Source: JAIBBG01 sp043748015
Lineage (GTDB): Bacteria > Bacteroidota > Bacteroidia > Flavobacteriales_D > Sanyastnellaceae
Length of the DNA stretch: 34,545 bases
Assembly: GCA_043748015.1 (NCBI GenBank)
Contig: JAYTOA010000147.1
Span: forward strand, 1-34,545
Reading direction: 5' to 3'
Positions 16,501 through 25,100 of the stretch are shown here, one piece after another; positions within the stretch are counted from its first letter, which is position 1; each line of letters begins with the position of its first letter. The notes beneath the pieces are model-generated. The model did not search any database. It was not told where the DNA came from and saw nothing but the letters and a program-made list of their open reading frames with translations. The translations under genes were made by a program, and so were the position numbers.

Positions 16501-17186
16501 TGAACTACACCTTCTACGGCGAACAAACGCTCGATTTTAATGGTCAATACAACAACGATCCAGACCTTGAGGGTTTTTTCAGTCAGGCATTTGTATGCGA
16601 TGTATATCAATTAAACGCCTATATCAATCATAATATTGGTAGTGAAATGTTGATTGATTGTTGGCCCTTGCACAGCCAAAGCAACACGTTCGATTATTTT
16701 GATGACCAGGTAGGAGATTGGCGCATGTATCAATTTCCATATTGCAATTTGCAGGCATTTACCGAAACTGCTGCAAATTTGAGAGGCTATACCTTTTTCA
16801 TTAAGCATCCCGCAGACCAACCCGGAGTAACCATCAATGAGTGGTATCCCATTGAGCCTTCTGAAGCGCAACTGGCATATACAGCGTACACAACAACAGC
16901 AAATGCAGTTACAGAAAATTTTGCGGAAAGAAATGCCACGCTGACACTCTATCCCAATCCGGCCCAATCGATTATCCAATTGAAAATAGCCAACCATGAT
17001 GGGGGTGAACTAGATATCAACATTTTCGATGCTGCAGGCAAACAGGTTGAAACACAATTACCGCAATTCAATCGACCGGGCAACTATCTGCTATCGTTAC
17101 CACTTGAAAATTTGAGTTCAGGACTGTATCTGTTGCAAATGCGCTCATCCAATCAATCTACAACTCTTAAGTTTCAAAAGCAATGA
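13581..17186 (+). CDS. T9SS-secreted subtilisin-like (S8) serine protease with N-terminal propeller
   Basis: 1201 residues. A signal peptide (to about 20) is followed by beta-propeller-like repeats (about 30-430) with recurring GNxxW and VTG strands. Next come a linker ending in the PNDAHFLTKQFSL segment that precedes many S8 domains, and the protease: Asp636 (AVFDTGAN), His673 (NGHGTRMTG), Asn798 (ASMGNEN, oxyanion hole) and Ser878 (SGTSAACAH). The triad is complete. The C-terminus (about 1117-1201) is a type A Por sorting domain (TLYPNPA, GLYLLQM), so it should cross the outer membrane through the type IX system and remain on the surface or be released. The calcium or substrate preference is unclear. 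Its stop overlaps the next gene's start (ATGA), indicating coupled translation. Confidence 0.93.
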   Translation: MKSTLATFYIFSFSQAFSQTICNQTWEKQTGNANPSLDWSVSVLDESKNLIIAGNNQSTNGQGINFLITKFQGMDGTILWEKEWNYSAYNLDDYCTAISVTQTGVFVCGASTTQNGMTDVVVLKLDPASGNVLWQYIYGSSDGLADIPTDIKASDDDGVFVTGFVTKLVSQSDYLTFHLDKSNGNLIWQSVYNYNNHYDAGARLTLTPAKVYVTGARGTTWADAEITTISYDRLGGSQLSLKKIPNPSQYIDRPTAIATDANGNIYVCGQVKNLNNIDIKIAMFDDQLEIVWQHSFDGGGYDDVPTALVIDPFNGVWLTGYLGKNGNGYGLALYKFDEDGNLILDKSVIPENDYNIKGYDIDFGDSRIGVTGIVERYGVNKGFMYLLNSGGETELYQEFLPIGNSETGRKIFCLDNNDVRVTGTRSVGNIHSYFSKRFDLLALSREPRIINDIPVHHKHELVCRFKTSVLNIAVTDNKDIRFTTIQELLKPTAKIAINTALGKDCKDWKLYKIHPKLTSANMTMINASGHEVEMPLFYTWYTLVLPNDQVVQTTIPILHNLQTVFMDVSYNEIVVTNDIPNDAHFLTKQFSLNESVNSIPTWIGYDIDLDEAWGNFSVGGRANADGGSNTLVAVFDTGANEEHEDLNIVEGYDYFGNSGAATIVNPQNDGNGHGTRMTGIIGASRNNTIGVAGIAGGDVEHDIAGCQLYNYKVFGDQGEPNGSVQGDEPYWTYMNIVFQAYIEASAILNPEPIDIYNNSWGYWDGTTEDPQYGLFEEAAMILMAVAQVGAVSVASMGNENLADVPHYPSNTQNLVGTEIITTGQPEEWVLAVGASDVNGHRRPTSNYGYPMDFIAPGDPLLIYSTNNDGSYNTSSGTSAACAHTTGVIALMHDYLTWSPDSEFGNSIPVVEDYENILERSAFDVVDMPDNGYFGYQIGPDAQSANGMLNAYSALQAIKLPDYKLWHHVAFGPEVNYTFYGEQTLDFNGQYNNDPDLEGFFSQAFVCDVYQLNAYINHNIGSEMLIDCWPLHSQSNTFDYFDDQVGDWRMYQFPYCNLQAFTETAANLRGYTFFIKHPADQPGVTINEWYPIEPSEAQLAYTAYTTTANAVTENFAERNATLTLYPNPAQSIIQLKIANHDGGELDINIFDAAGKQVETQLPQFNRPGNYLLSLPLENLSSGLYLLQMRSSNQSTTLKFQKQ

Positions 17187-18208
17187 TGAAGTTGAGTTTT
17201 AAACTCCTGTTGCTATTGGCAACATACGGATGTAAACATCAAGTGGAAACAATTTCCAGTGAGCCGTCACCGGTTTGTCTTGAGCTTGCCCATGAAGATA
17301 GTTGCCAGGAATTTCATTTGATTCCGGTTCCTATTGGTGTCGAGGAAAGTACGAATGACCTGCCGCAATCTCTGAATCCTTCAGTAAATCCTAACAATCC
17401 GGATGAATTCGTTTACTTATATGCACCTACTGGTGGGGGAATACCGCAATGGACCATACGTAAACATAATTCAGTAACGCATGAAGATGTGTTTATGGTC
17501 AATAGCCCGTTCCCAGCATACATTGCATTGAACTGGGGTAAGGCAGGCTGGATCAGCATCACCACTGCTTATGGCAAAATTTATTTGATCAAAGAGGATG
17601 GAAGTATGTATCATTTTTTGATGAACTCCGGAAGTGTATCAGATTCACCTATGGATTGGTTGAACGATGGAAAAAGATTTTTATATCATCGTATTCATTC
17701 TGGAACGGAACCATATTTTTATCGAATAGCAAATCTTGCAGGAGAATCATTAGATTCCATCGAAACGATCTTATCTAATTTTATTATAAATGAAAATAAT
17801 CAAATAGTGGGTTTGCACACTGTCTTGGAAGATGTGACGTATAGAACCAACGTGAAAATCTATGATCTCAATTCCAAAACGGAAAGAAATATATGGCAAT
17901 ATACACCCTCTCACTACGATGATAAGATCACCGCTTTTGCTTGGTTACCAGAAAATCAACATTGCTTTTTCCTGAAGGATGAAGGTCTTTTTAAGCTAAA
18001 TGTTTCCTCAGGAGTAGTTACCCAAATCAAACAATCCTGCAATAACAAACACATCGTAAGTATGGATGTGTCTGACAATGGTAAATTCATTCTTTACACC
18101 AAAAGAATTCGACGTGTGGTATCCAATACTGAAATAGGATGGATGGATGAAATTTGGAAAATGGATTTCAATGGATGCAATGAAGAGAGGATTTTGCCGC
18201 AGCCTTAA
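17183..18208 (+). CDS. Propeller-like lipoprotein coupled to the S8 protease gene
   Basis: 341 residues. A short signal ends in a plausible lipobox (LATYGC), then a Cys-containing polar stretch. The rest has WD40/TolB-like strand patterns (PQWTIRKHN, PMDWLNDGKRFLYHRI, ITAFAWLPENQHCFFLKDEG, MDVSDNGKFILYTKR), as in cell-surface PD40-type propellers. I do not recognise a specific family. The gene overlaps the protease stop codon by ATGA, so the two are translated together. A partner, inhibitor, anchor or surface receptor for the protease is possible but unproven. The second ATG (17186) is an equally good start. Confidence 0.75.
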   Translation: MMKLSFKLLLLLATYGCKHQVETISSEPSPVCLELAHEDSCQEFHLIPVPIGVEESTNDLPQSLNPSVNPNNPDEFVYLYAPTGGGIPQWTIRKHNSVTHEDVFMVNSPFPAYIALNWGKAGWISITTAYGKIYLIKEDGSMYHFLMNSGSVSDSPMDWLNDGKRFLYHRIHSGTEPYFYRIANLAGESLDSIETILSNFIINENNQIVGLHTVLEDVTYRTNVKIYDLNSKTERNIWQYTPSHYDDKITAFAWLPENQHCFFLKDEGLFKLNVSSGVVTQIKQSCNNKHIVSMDVSDNGKFILYTKRIRRVVSNTEIGWMDEIWKMDFNGCNEERILPQP

Positions 18209-18241
18209 ACCTATATTGATTCAACATATTTATTTTGCATT

Positions 18242-18320
18242 GAATACTTGTGAAAGTGCGCATAGCACAACGAATTTCTTAGAGTTCGTCGAAAACTATG
18301 TTCTCCGTTTCAAAGTATTC
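18242..18320. terminator. Possible convergent stem between the lipoprotein and GNAT genes
   Basis: GAATACTT(G)TGAAA at 18242-18255 pairs with TTTCAAAGTATTC at 18308-18320 with one bulged base, across a loop of about 52 bases. The right arm includes the GNAT stop codon. No T-run follows, so termination is uncertain. Confidence 0.25.
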
Positions 18321-18813
18321 TGCGCATTACGAAATCATCCATGATATAACCTTCGCCAATGTCGAGTTGCAATTCGCTCTCTACATCAAAATCATTTTTC
18401 TCGTAGAATTTTCTCGCGATGTTTTTTTTGTTCACTTGCAACTCAAGTGAAATTCCACCTCGACTTTTTGAACGACTACACACTTCATCCAACAACAATT
18501 TTCCGGTTCCTTTTCCTTGTTGTGATGACAACACATATAGCTTGTGCAATTTGAAAATGCAATCATTCATTTTCTGATAACCCGCAAATCCTACAACAAC
18601 ATTTTCTTCTTTCGCTAAAATAAACTCACAACCATCCTCAAGCATCTGTTTCTTTAGTGACGCATCGCTGTACATCATATCGAGCATGTAGTCGATTTGT
18701 TCTTGCGTGATCATCTCTTTATACGCGATGGGCCACACTTCGCGGACGACGGCTTGAATCGAAGCGATGTCCGCTAGACTTGCGGTGATGAGTTTTGCCG
18801 TGTTCTTGATCAT
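18310..18813 (-). CDS. GNAT family N-acetyltransferase
   Basis: 167 residues, a single GNAT domain. The acetyl-CoA pyrophosphate loop reads QQGKGTGKLLLDEV (Q-x-x-G-x-G), preceded by the LHKLYVL beta-strand. The C-terminal LQVNKKNIARKFYEKNDF segment is the usual motif B. GNAT enzymes transfer acetyl from acetyl-CoA to amines of small molecules or proteins; the substrate cannot be predicted. The start is the ATG at 18813. It appears to be a single-gene transcript. Confidence 0.9.
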   Translation of the reverse strand: MIKNTAKLITASLADIASIQAVVREVWPIAYKEMITQEQIDYMLDMMYSDASLKKQMLEDGCEFILAKEENVVVGFAGYQKMNDCIFKLHKLYVLSSQQGKGTGKLLLDEVCSRSKSRGGISLELQVNKKNIARKFYEKNDFDVESELQLDIGEGYIMDDFVMRRIL

Positions 18814-19098
18814 TTGCGATTTGTAATTTTTGATTTGAGCTAGCGCTAGTTAGTCAGAGTGCATTCTTTGAACCCCAATTCCTAACCCCAGATTCCCAAT
18901 TCCTGTTTGGACGCAGAGATCTCAAAGAAGCGGAGATACGCAAAGTATTTGTGGTTTTTGGTTTGATGAATTGGAGATTTGATGAATTGGAGATTTAACG
19001 CGCCTAAGTGCTCTCCAAAATCAATCGTCATTCCGCGTACCAGGAACTAGGAACCAGGAACTAATTTGCCGTCCGATTAACGAAGAGTATCACGGATA
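18814..19098. repeat. Intergenic region with short degenerate and tandem repeats
   Basis: There is no gene. A CGCAGAGA/GCGGAGATACGCAAAG element lies at 18911-18945. A perfect 16-bp tandem, GATGAATTGGAGATTT, lies at 18965-18980 and 18981-18996. A 14-bp-period repeat of CCAGGAACTAGGAA spans 19040-19063. Near-repeats of CCCAATTCCT lie at about 18870-18903. These look like small non-coding repeat families of the genome. Confidence 0.6.
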
Positions 19099-19680
19099 TT
19101 ATCCGTGCATCGTTTGACCCTTTCCATACTTCGACATCAGTGTCGCTTCGTATTCCAAAAATTCCTGCCAGCGTTTATCAACGTCGATTCCTGTTCCATG
19201 CTTGCGCGCAAAACCGATGAAAGTAGTGTAGTGATCCGCTTCACTTTCCATCAACTCGCGGTAAAAACTTCGGAGTGTTTCGTCGCTGATGTTTTCACTC
19301 AACAATCGGAAACGTTCACAACTGCGCGCTTCAATCATTGCAGAAAACAACATGCGTTCTACAATCTGTTTCTCGCGACTTCCTCCTGTTTGAATGAAGT
19401 CAAGCAGATCATGTACGTAAGCATCCTTGCGTTCTCGTCCGAGTTTCAATCCGCGCTTTTGCATCTCTTCGCGCACCATCGCAAAGTGTTTCATCTCTTC
19501 ATCACAAATCCTCTGCATCTCATCCACCACATCCGGGTAGTCGTGAAATTTCACAATGCAACTGATGGCATTGCTCGCAGCCTTTTGTTCGCACCATGCA
19601 TGATCGGTAAGGATTTCTTCGATGTCCTTTTCTACGATGTTGATCCAGCGTGGGTCGGTTGGTAGTTTCAAACCCAGCAT
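19099..19680 (-). CDS. miaE: tRNA-(ms2io6A)-hydroxylase, MiaE-like
   Basis: About 193 residues from the preferred start. MiaE is a non-heme diiron monooxygenase that hydroxylates the isopentenyl group of ms2i6A37 in tRNA. The ferritin-like four-helix pattern of carboxylate ligands is visible: an early Glu in DHAWCEQKAAS, the EEMKHF motif, a later Glu in MIEARSCERF and the ESEADHY motif. MLGLKLPTDPRW is the usual Bacteroidota N-terminus, so I place the start at 19680; ATG 19701 and a further upstream start at 19743 are in frame, but the latter overlaps the divergent rnr promoter region. A palindrome CACGGATA-T-TATCCGTG (19091-19107) spans the stop codon. Confidence 0.85.
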   Translation of the reverse strand: MLGLKLPTDPRWINIVEKDIEEILTDHAWCEQKAASNAISCIVKFHDYPDVVDEMQRICDEEMKHFAMVREEMQKRGLKLGRERKDAYVHDLLDFIQTGGSREKQIVERMLFSAMIEARSCERFRLLSENISDETLRSFYRELMESEADHYTTFIGFARKHGTGIDVDKRWQEFLEYEATLMSKYGKGQTMHG

Positions 19681-19805
19681 GACTTTTTGATTCTGTTGCA
19701 TGGGGCAAAGATGCAAGGTTTGATGAATTGTTTCTATCACCATTTCATCAAACAGCTGCTGTTGAAAGCTCTAAGTGCGAACCACATCCCTTTTCCTTTC
19801 ATCCC

Positions 19806-19813
19806 TACATTTG
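19806..19813 (+). promoter_or_regulatory. Bacteroidota-type -7 promoter element for rnr
   Basis: TACATTTG is an exact TAnnTTTG match, 20 bp before a TTG codon at 19833. A clear -33 TTTG partner is not visible. Transcription starting about 7 bases downstream would exclude the longer N-terminus that the frame would allow. Confidence 0.5.
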
Positions 19814-19832
19814 TCTAAATGTATTATATCAA

Positions 19833-21965
19833 TTGAAAAAATTAAAATCTAAAAAAGGCGATTTCAAACGTGATCTCCGCCACGAAATTCTCGACGTCTT
19901 TCACAAGCATCCGAACAAACCACTCAACCATAAACAAGTATCTGCCGAATTAGGTATCACCGACAGCGGGGTACGCACCCTCATATTTGAATTGCTTAAT
20001 ACTGAAGTTGAAAACGGAAAACTCAAAGAACTTGAAAGAGGTAAGTACTTGTTAGCCGAAAAATCGGCCGGTACTTCTATTGAAGGCGTGATTCAAATTA
20101 CCAAATTCGGACGTGGATTTGTTTCCATTCCGGGGGTGGAAAAAGACCTCGAAATACAAAAAGGAAATACCGGCTTCGCTCTTTGGGGTGATACTGTGGA
20201 AATACAATACAACGCAAAAGCAAGACGACCGGAAGCGCGCGTGATACGCGTGATCGAAAGAGCACGAAAGAATTATGTCGGCATCATTGAGATATCAAAA
20301 GAACACGCCTTCTTCACGCCTTCCGATAGTCACATACACGTCGATTTCTACATTCCCAAAGAACTCATCAACGGCGCGAAGAATGGCGACAAAGTGATTG
20401 CGGAGATAACGGAATGGACGCAAGCTGATAAGAAACCTTTTGCGAAAATTTCCAAGGTGCTCGGCAGGCCGGGATCGCACCAGGTGGAGATGCACGCCAT
20501 CATCGCCGAGTTCGGATTGCCTTATGAATTTCCGGAAGAAGTGATTGCAGATTCTGAAAAAATTTCTGTGGTCATCACACCTGAAGAAATCGCAAAGCGA
20601 AGAGACTTTCGAGGCATCACCACTTTCACTATCGATCCATACGATGCGAAAGATTTTGATGATGCGCTTTCGTATCAAAAACTAGAAAACGGCAACTATG
20701 AAATTGGCGTACACATCGCTGATGTGAGTCATTATTTGTTGCCGGAAACACTTCTCGAGAAAGAAGCATACTCACGCGCTACATCAGTTTATCTGGTCGA
20801 CAGAACCATTCCGATGTTGCCGGAAAAACTTTCGAATGAACTTTGTTCGCTTCGTCCGGAAGAAGAAAAACTTTGCTTCTCCGCCGTATTTGAATTGAGT
20901 GAAAACGCAGAACTCAGAAATTCATGGTTTGGACGCACAGTCATCTATTCCGACAGAAGATTTACATACGAAGAAGCGCAAGAAATTATTGAAACAGGTA
21001 AAGGAGATTACTCGAAAGAAGTCCTTCATCTCGACAAGCTGGCGAAGATGCTGCGTGCCGAGCGATTCAGACAGGGCGCCATTGATTTCAATACGGAAGA
21101 GGTAAAATTCAAGCTCGACGAGATGGGAAAACCAATTGGTGTCATCATCAAAAAAATGAAAGACAGCAATCAACTCATTGAAGAGTTTATGTTGCTGGCG
21201 AATAGAAAAGTGGGCGAATTCATCGGCAAGAAAAAGGCCGGTGAACAAGAAAAAACTTTTATCTATCGCATACACGATACACCGGATGATGGGCGTGTAT
21301 TGCAGTTGAAGACATTCGTAAAACATCTTGGATATAAAATCGGCAAAGCACAGGACAAAGATTCTACGCGCCTCATCAATGATTTGATGGAGCAGTTGAA
21401 AGGTCATGCAGAAGAAGACATCATCAAACAGATGGCGATTCGCACTATGGCGAAGGCGGAATATTCCACCAACAATATTGGTCACTACGGATTGGCGTTT
21501 GAATACTATTCACATTTCACTTCTCCTATTCGTCGTTATCCGGATGTGATGGCGCATCGCCTGTTGCAACATTATCTAGACGGTGGAAAAAGCGCAAGTG
21601 CCAACGACTTCGAAGTTCGCTGCAAGCATAGTTCCTTGATGGAGAAACGCGCATCAGACGCCGAGCGTGCAAGTATCAAATACAAACAGGTGGAATACAT
21701 GCTGGAACATACCGGCGAAATTTTCAATGGTATCATCAGCGGACTTACATCATGGGGATTCTATGTGGAAGTGGGCGAAACGAAAAGCGAAGGCATGATC
21801 GCGCTTCGAAATCTATCTGACGATCACTACGAATTCAACGCCGACAAATACATCATTCGCGGATTGCGCACAGGTGTTGAATTGCACATGGGCGACAAGG
21901 TGATGGTGAAAGTCGTTGGTGGAAATTTGAATCAGAGGACACTGGATTTTCAGTGGGTGAGGTGA
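19833..21965 (+). CDS. rnr: Ribonuclease R
   Basis: About 710 residues. RNase R is a processive 3'-5' exoribonuclease that degrades structured RNA in the cytoplasm. Order of domains: winged-helix N-terminus (RHEILDVFHKHPNKPLNHKQV), cold-shock domains, and RNB catalytic core with TIDPYDAKDFDDALSY (clustered metal-binding Asp), HIADVSHYL and FTSPIRRYPDVMAHR. A C-terminal S1 domain (IFNGIISGLTSWGFYVEVG) follows. There is no long Lys-rich tail. I choose the TTG at 19833, giving MKKLKSKKGDFK. The frame opens as far as 19728, but the extra residues are unlike the family and lie upstream of the TACATTTG element. It is convergent with the efflux operon. Confidence 0.93.
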   Translation: MKKLKSKKGDFKRDLRHEILDVFHKHPNKPLNHKQVSAELGITDSGVRTLIFELLNTEVENGKLKELERGKYLLAEKSAGTSIEGVIQITKFGRGFVSIPGVEKDLEIQKGNTGFALWGDTVEIQYNAKARRPEARVIRVIERARKNYVGIIEISKEHAFFTPSDSHIHVDFYIPKELINGAKNGDKVIAEITEWTQADKKPFAKISKVLGRPGSHQVEMHAIIAEFGLPYEFPEEVIADSEKISVVITPEEIAKRRDFRGITTFTIDPYDAKDFDDALSYQKLENGNYEIGVHIADVSHYLLPETLLEKEAYSRATSVYLVDRTIPMLPEKLSNELCSLRPEEEKLCFSAVFELSENAELRNSWFGRTVIYSDRRFTYEEAQEIIETGKGDYSKEVLHLDKLAKMLRAERFRQGAIDFNTEEVKFKLDEMGKPIGVIIKKMKDSNQLIEEFMLLANRKVGEFIGKKKAGEQEKTFIYRIHDTPDDGRVLQLKTFVKHLGYKIGKAQDKDSTRLINDLMEQLKGHAEEDIIKQMAIRTMAKAEYSTNNIGHYGLAFEYYSHFTSPIRRYPDVMAHRLLQHYLDGGKSASANDFEVRCKHSSLMEKRASDAERASIKYKQVEYMLEHTGEIFNGIISGLTSWGFYVEVGETKSEGMIALRNLSDDHYEFNADKYIIRGLRTGVELHMGDKVMVKVVGGNLNQRTLDFQWVR

Positions 21966-22102
21966 TAATTATTCATGGTGCGGGGTGAAGTTGATGGGGA
22001 TTGTTTGTTGTTATTAGATCTTCAAACAAAGTCAACAACACGACGTTTAAGATGTTGGTTGTGGTTTGTTTGTTGTTGTTGTGACAAAGAATTTTATTGA
22101 AT

Positions 22103-22133
22103 AAAAAAAACCTGCATGATGCAGGTTTTTTTT
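22103..22133. terminator. Bidirectional terminator between rnr and the efflux operon
   Basis: A perfect stem CCTGC/GCAGG with an ATGAT loop is flanked by A8 on the left and T8 on the right, giving up to 13 pairs. It works in both directions and serves the two convergent transcripts. Confidence 0.9.
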
Positions 22134-22167
22134 ATGTGTTCTATTGAATGAATTCAGTCAAAGAAAA

Positions 22168-25100
22168 TCATCCATTGAATTCCGGTGATTCTGGTAACTC
22201 TTGCTTTGAAATTTCCGGCGTCTTACTAAATCTTCGCTTCAGTTTTTCCTTAAGCGATTCGCTGATTTCATAAAGTACAGGAACAAGTATGAGCGTGATG
22301 AATGTTGCGAAGCTCAATCCAAATACGATAGTCCATGACAATGGTCCCCAGAATGCAACGCTGTCACCACCGAAGAAAATCTTTGGATTCAACTCAGTAA
22401 ACATTGTTACGAAGTCGATGTTGAATCCTACAGCCAGTGGAATTAGTCCGAGAATTGCGGCAGTAGCTGTAAGCAAAACTGGCGTCATTCTGATCTTGCA
22501 TCCTTCAACGATCGCGTCGTGAAGATTCATTCCTTCACCGCGCTTGATGTCGATGAATTCAACGAGAAGAATTCCATTTCGCACTGCAATTCCCGCCAGT
22601 GCAACAATTCCAACTCCGGTCATTACGATGGAGATATCCATTCCGAAAATGGCCAAGCCCAGCAACACTCCGATCACACTGAAAACAATTTGCGAGAGGA
22701 TAATAACTGTTCTTCCAATCGAGTTGAACTGCGTGATAAGAATGACGAGTATCAATCCAAGTGACAACATCAACGCTGTGCCAAGGAAGCTGGCCGTTTC
22801 TGCTTGCTCCTCTCCTTCTCCGGTCATAACAATCTGAACATCTTTATTCGGTTGCTTGAAATCTGCAACTGCCACTTTGATCTTAGAAACAACTTCATTC
22901 GGATTGAAATCTCCCAATACATTCGACGTAAGTGTTACAACGCGTTTCTGATTCTTGCGCTTTATTCCGTTGTAAGTACTAACATATTTCACATCTGCAA
23001 AAGCCGACATTGGAACCTGACGAATGGCGCCGCCCATATTCATGTCGCGATATGTGATGCTAAGATTTTTCAACTCTTCTACGCTGTTGCGTTGCGATTC
23101 TTTGTAACGCAACATCACAGGATAATCATCATTCGCATCTTTAAATCGTGTGATGTCTTTTCCGAAAATTGCGTAGCGCAATTCCATTCCAATCTGACTT
23201 GTGCTAATGCCTTCGCGATTGGCGCGTTCACGATCAATGTCAATAAATATTTCCGGTTTATTCAACACAAGATCACTCTTCAATTCCTCAACGCCATCGA
23301 TCTGTTTCTCCTCCAAATACTTCTTCAATTCAACAGAAGTCGCAATCAGATCTTCGAAAACATCACCACTGATTTCAATATTAATCGGCTTCGAAGTCGG
23401 CGGCCCGGACTGCTCCTGATCGACCGAAATCTCAACTCCGGGAATACCTTTAACTGCCTCACGAATTTTCTCCATGTATTCAACAGTGGACTCACCATTT
23501 CGCTTCGCATATTCTACAAAAGCAACACCAACTTTTGCTTTGTGTGAATAAGGCGCGCGATCATCTTGCGACTCATTCGCCCCCACAGAAACGTTGGTGA
23601 TGACAGATTCCACTATTGGATTGTGTTCACCAACAACACTGTAAACTCTTTCCTCAACAATTTTGGCTACTGAATCTGTTGCTGCAGGATTGGTTCCTGT
23701 TGGCAATGTCGCATAGACATAAACAAAGTTTGGTTCAGACACAGGAAAGAAAACCACCTTGGGACTTCTCGCGAAAGTGATCACGAATGAAAAAATGAAA
23801 AGTCCGAGTGTTCCAAATATGATGGTCTTAGGATGTACGATTGCCCATTCAAGGAAACGCGCATAAAATGCTTGAAAAGCAGGCCAGATTTTGGTCTGAA
23901 ATCTCTTGATCATTTTTTCCAAAACAAAACGATACAACAAATACACAAGCAACATGGTGATGGCGAAATTTCCCATGCCGAATGAACCACCGGTATAAGA
24001 AATGAGTGCCACCACTAAGAGTATCACAGACGTAATCATCACTCTTTTCCTCGCCTTTTTCTTGTCGGGATTTGCATCATGAGGTTTCATGAAAGTAACA
24101 GCGAACACTGGGTTGATGATGTAAGCAACAACCAAAGACGCCGTGAGTGTAATGATCAACGTTATGGGTAAGAAACGCATAAACTTTCCGATGACACCAC
24201 CCCAGAATGCGAGCGGAACGAATGGCGCAAGTGTTGTGGCTGTTCCTGACAATACAGGTAGGAATACTTCACCGGCCGCGTGCTTAGCGGCGCTCACGAT
24301 ATCACGTTTTCCATTATCGTACACACGGTGTGTGTTCTCGATGACGACAATGGCATCATCGACAACAATACCAAGACCGAGCAGAAACGCAAACAACACA
24401 ATCATGTTCAATGTAAAACCAATAGCGGGTAACACAAGGAAGGCGATACACATGGAAAGCGGCACCGACATTGCGACGAAAATTGCATTCGTTGCACCCA
24501 TGAAAAACATCAGTACTATCGTCACAAGAATAAATCCGATGATGATGGTATTGATCAAATCATGCAGCGTTACACGCGTGTTTCTCGCCTGCTCACCCGT
24601 GATAACGATATCCAGGTTCTCAGGGAAAGTGGTCAACTTCATCTCATCAACCAACGCATTAATTTTATCGGAAGCTTCAATAAGATTTTCTCCACTTCGT
24701 TTAATGACATTTAGTGTGATTACATTTTTGTGATTCAATCGAGCATAACTCGCCTGTTCCAGATGAGAGTCCACAACCTCAGCAACGTCTTTCAAATAAA
24801 CTGTAGCACCCGACATGGAATTCACAACAACATTCTTGATTTGTTCGATGTTGCGAAACTCACCGGAAACGCTCAGTGTTCGCTGCATATCATCCATATT
24901 GACCAAACCACCTGAAATGGTTTTGTTCTCGTATGCAAGAGCGCGATCGATATCACCCATGGTGAGTTTCGCAACTTGCAATTTGTACATGTCGACATTG
25001 ATCTGAATCTCTCTTTCCAAAGCACCAACAATATCTACACGCGTAATTTCCTTCATGCCCTCAATACGATCTTGCATGTCGTCGGCATACTTTTTCAATT

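Noticed and set aside
19728..19832. Longer N-terminus for RNase R
   Set aside because: The extra residues do not resemble the family, and an exact TAnnTTTG element lies inside this stretch, so transcription probably starts after it.
22804..23547. Plus-strand open frame of 247 codons inside the RND pump gene
   Set aside because: It is antisense to a strongly conserved gene, has no recognisable domain, and is His/Ile/Asn-rich as expected from a shadow frame.
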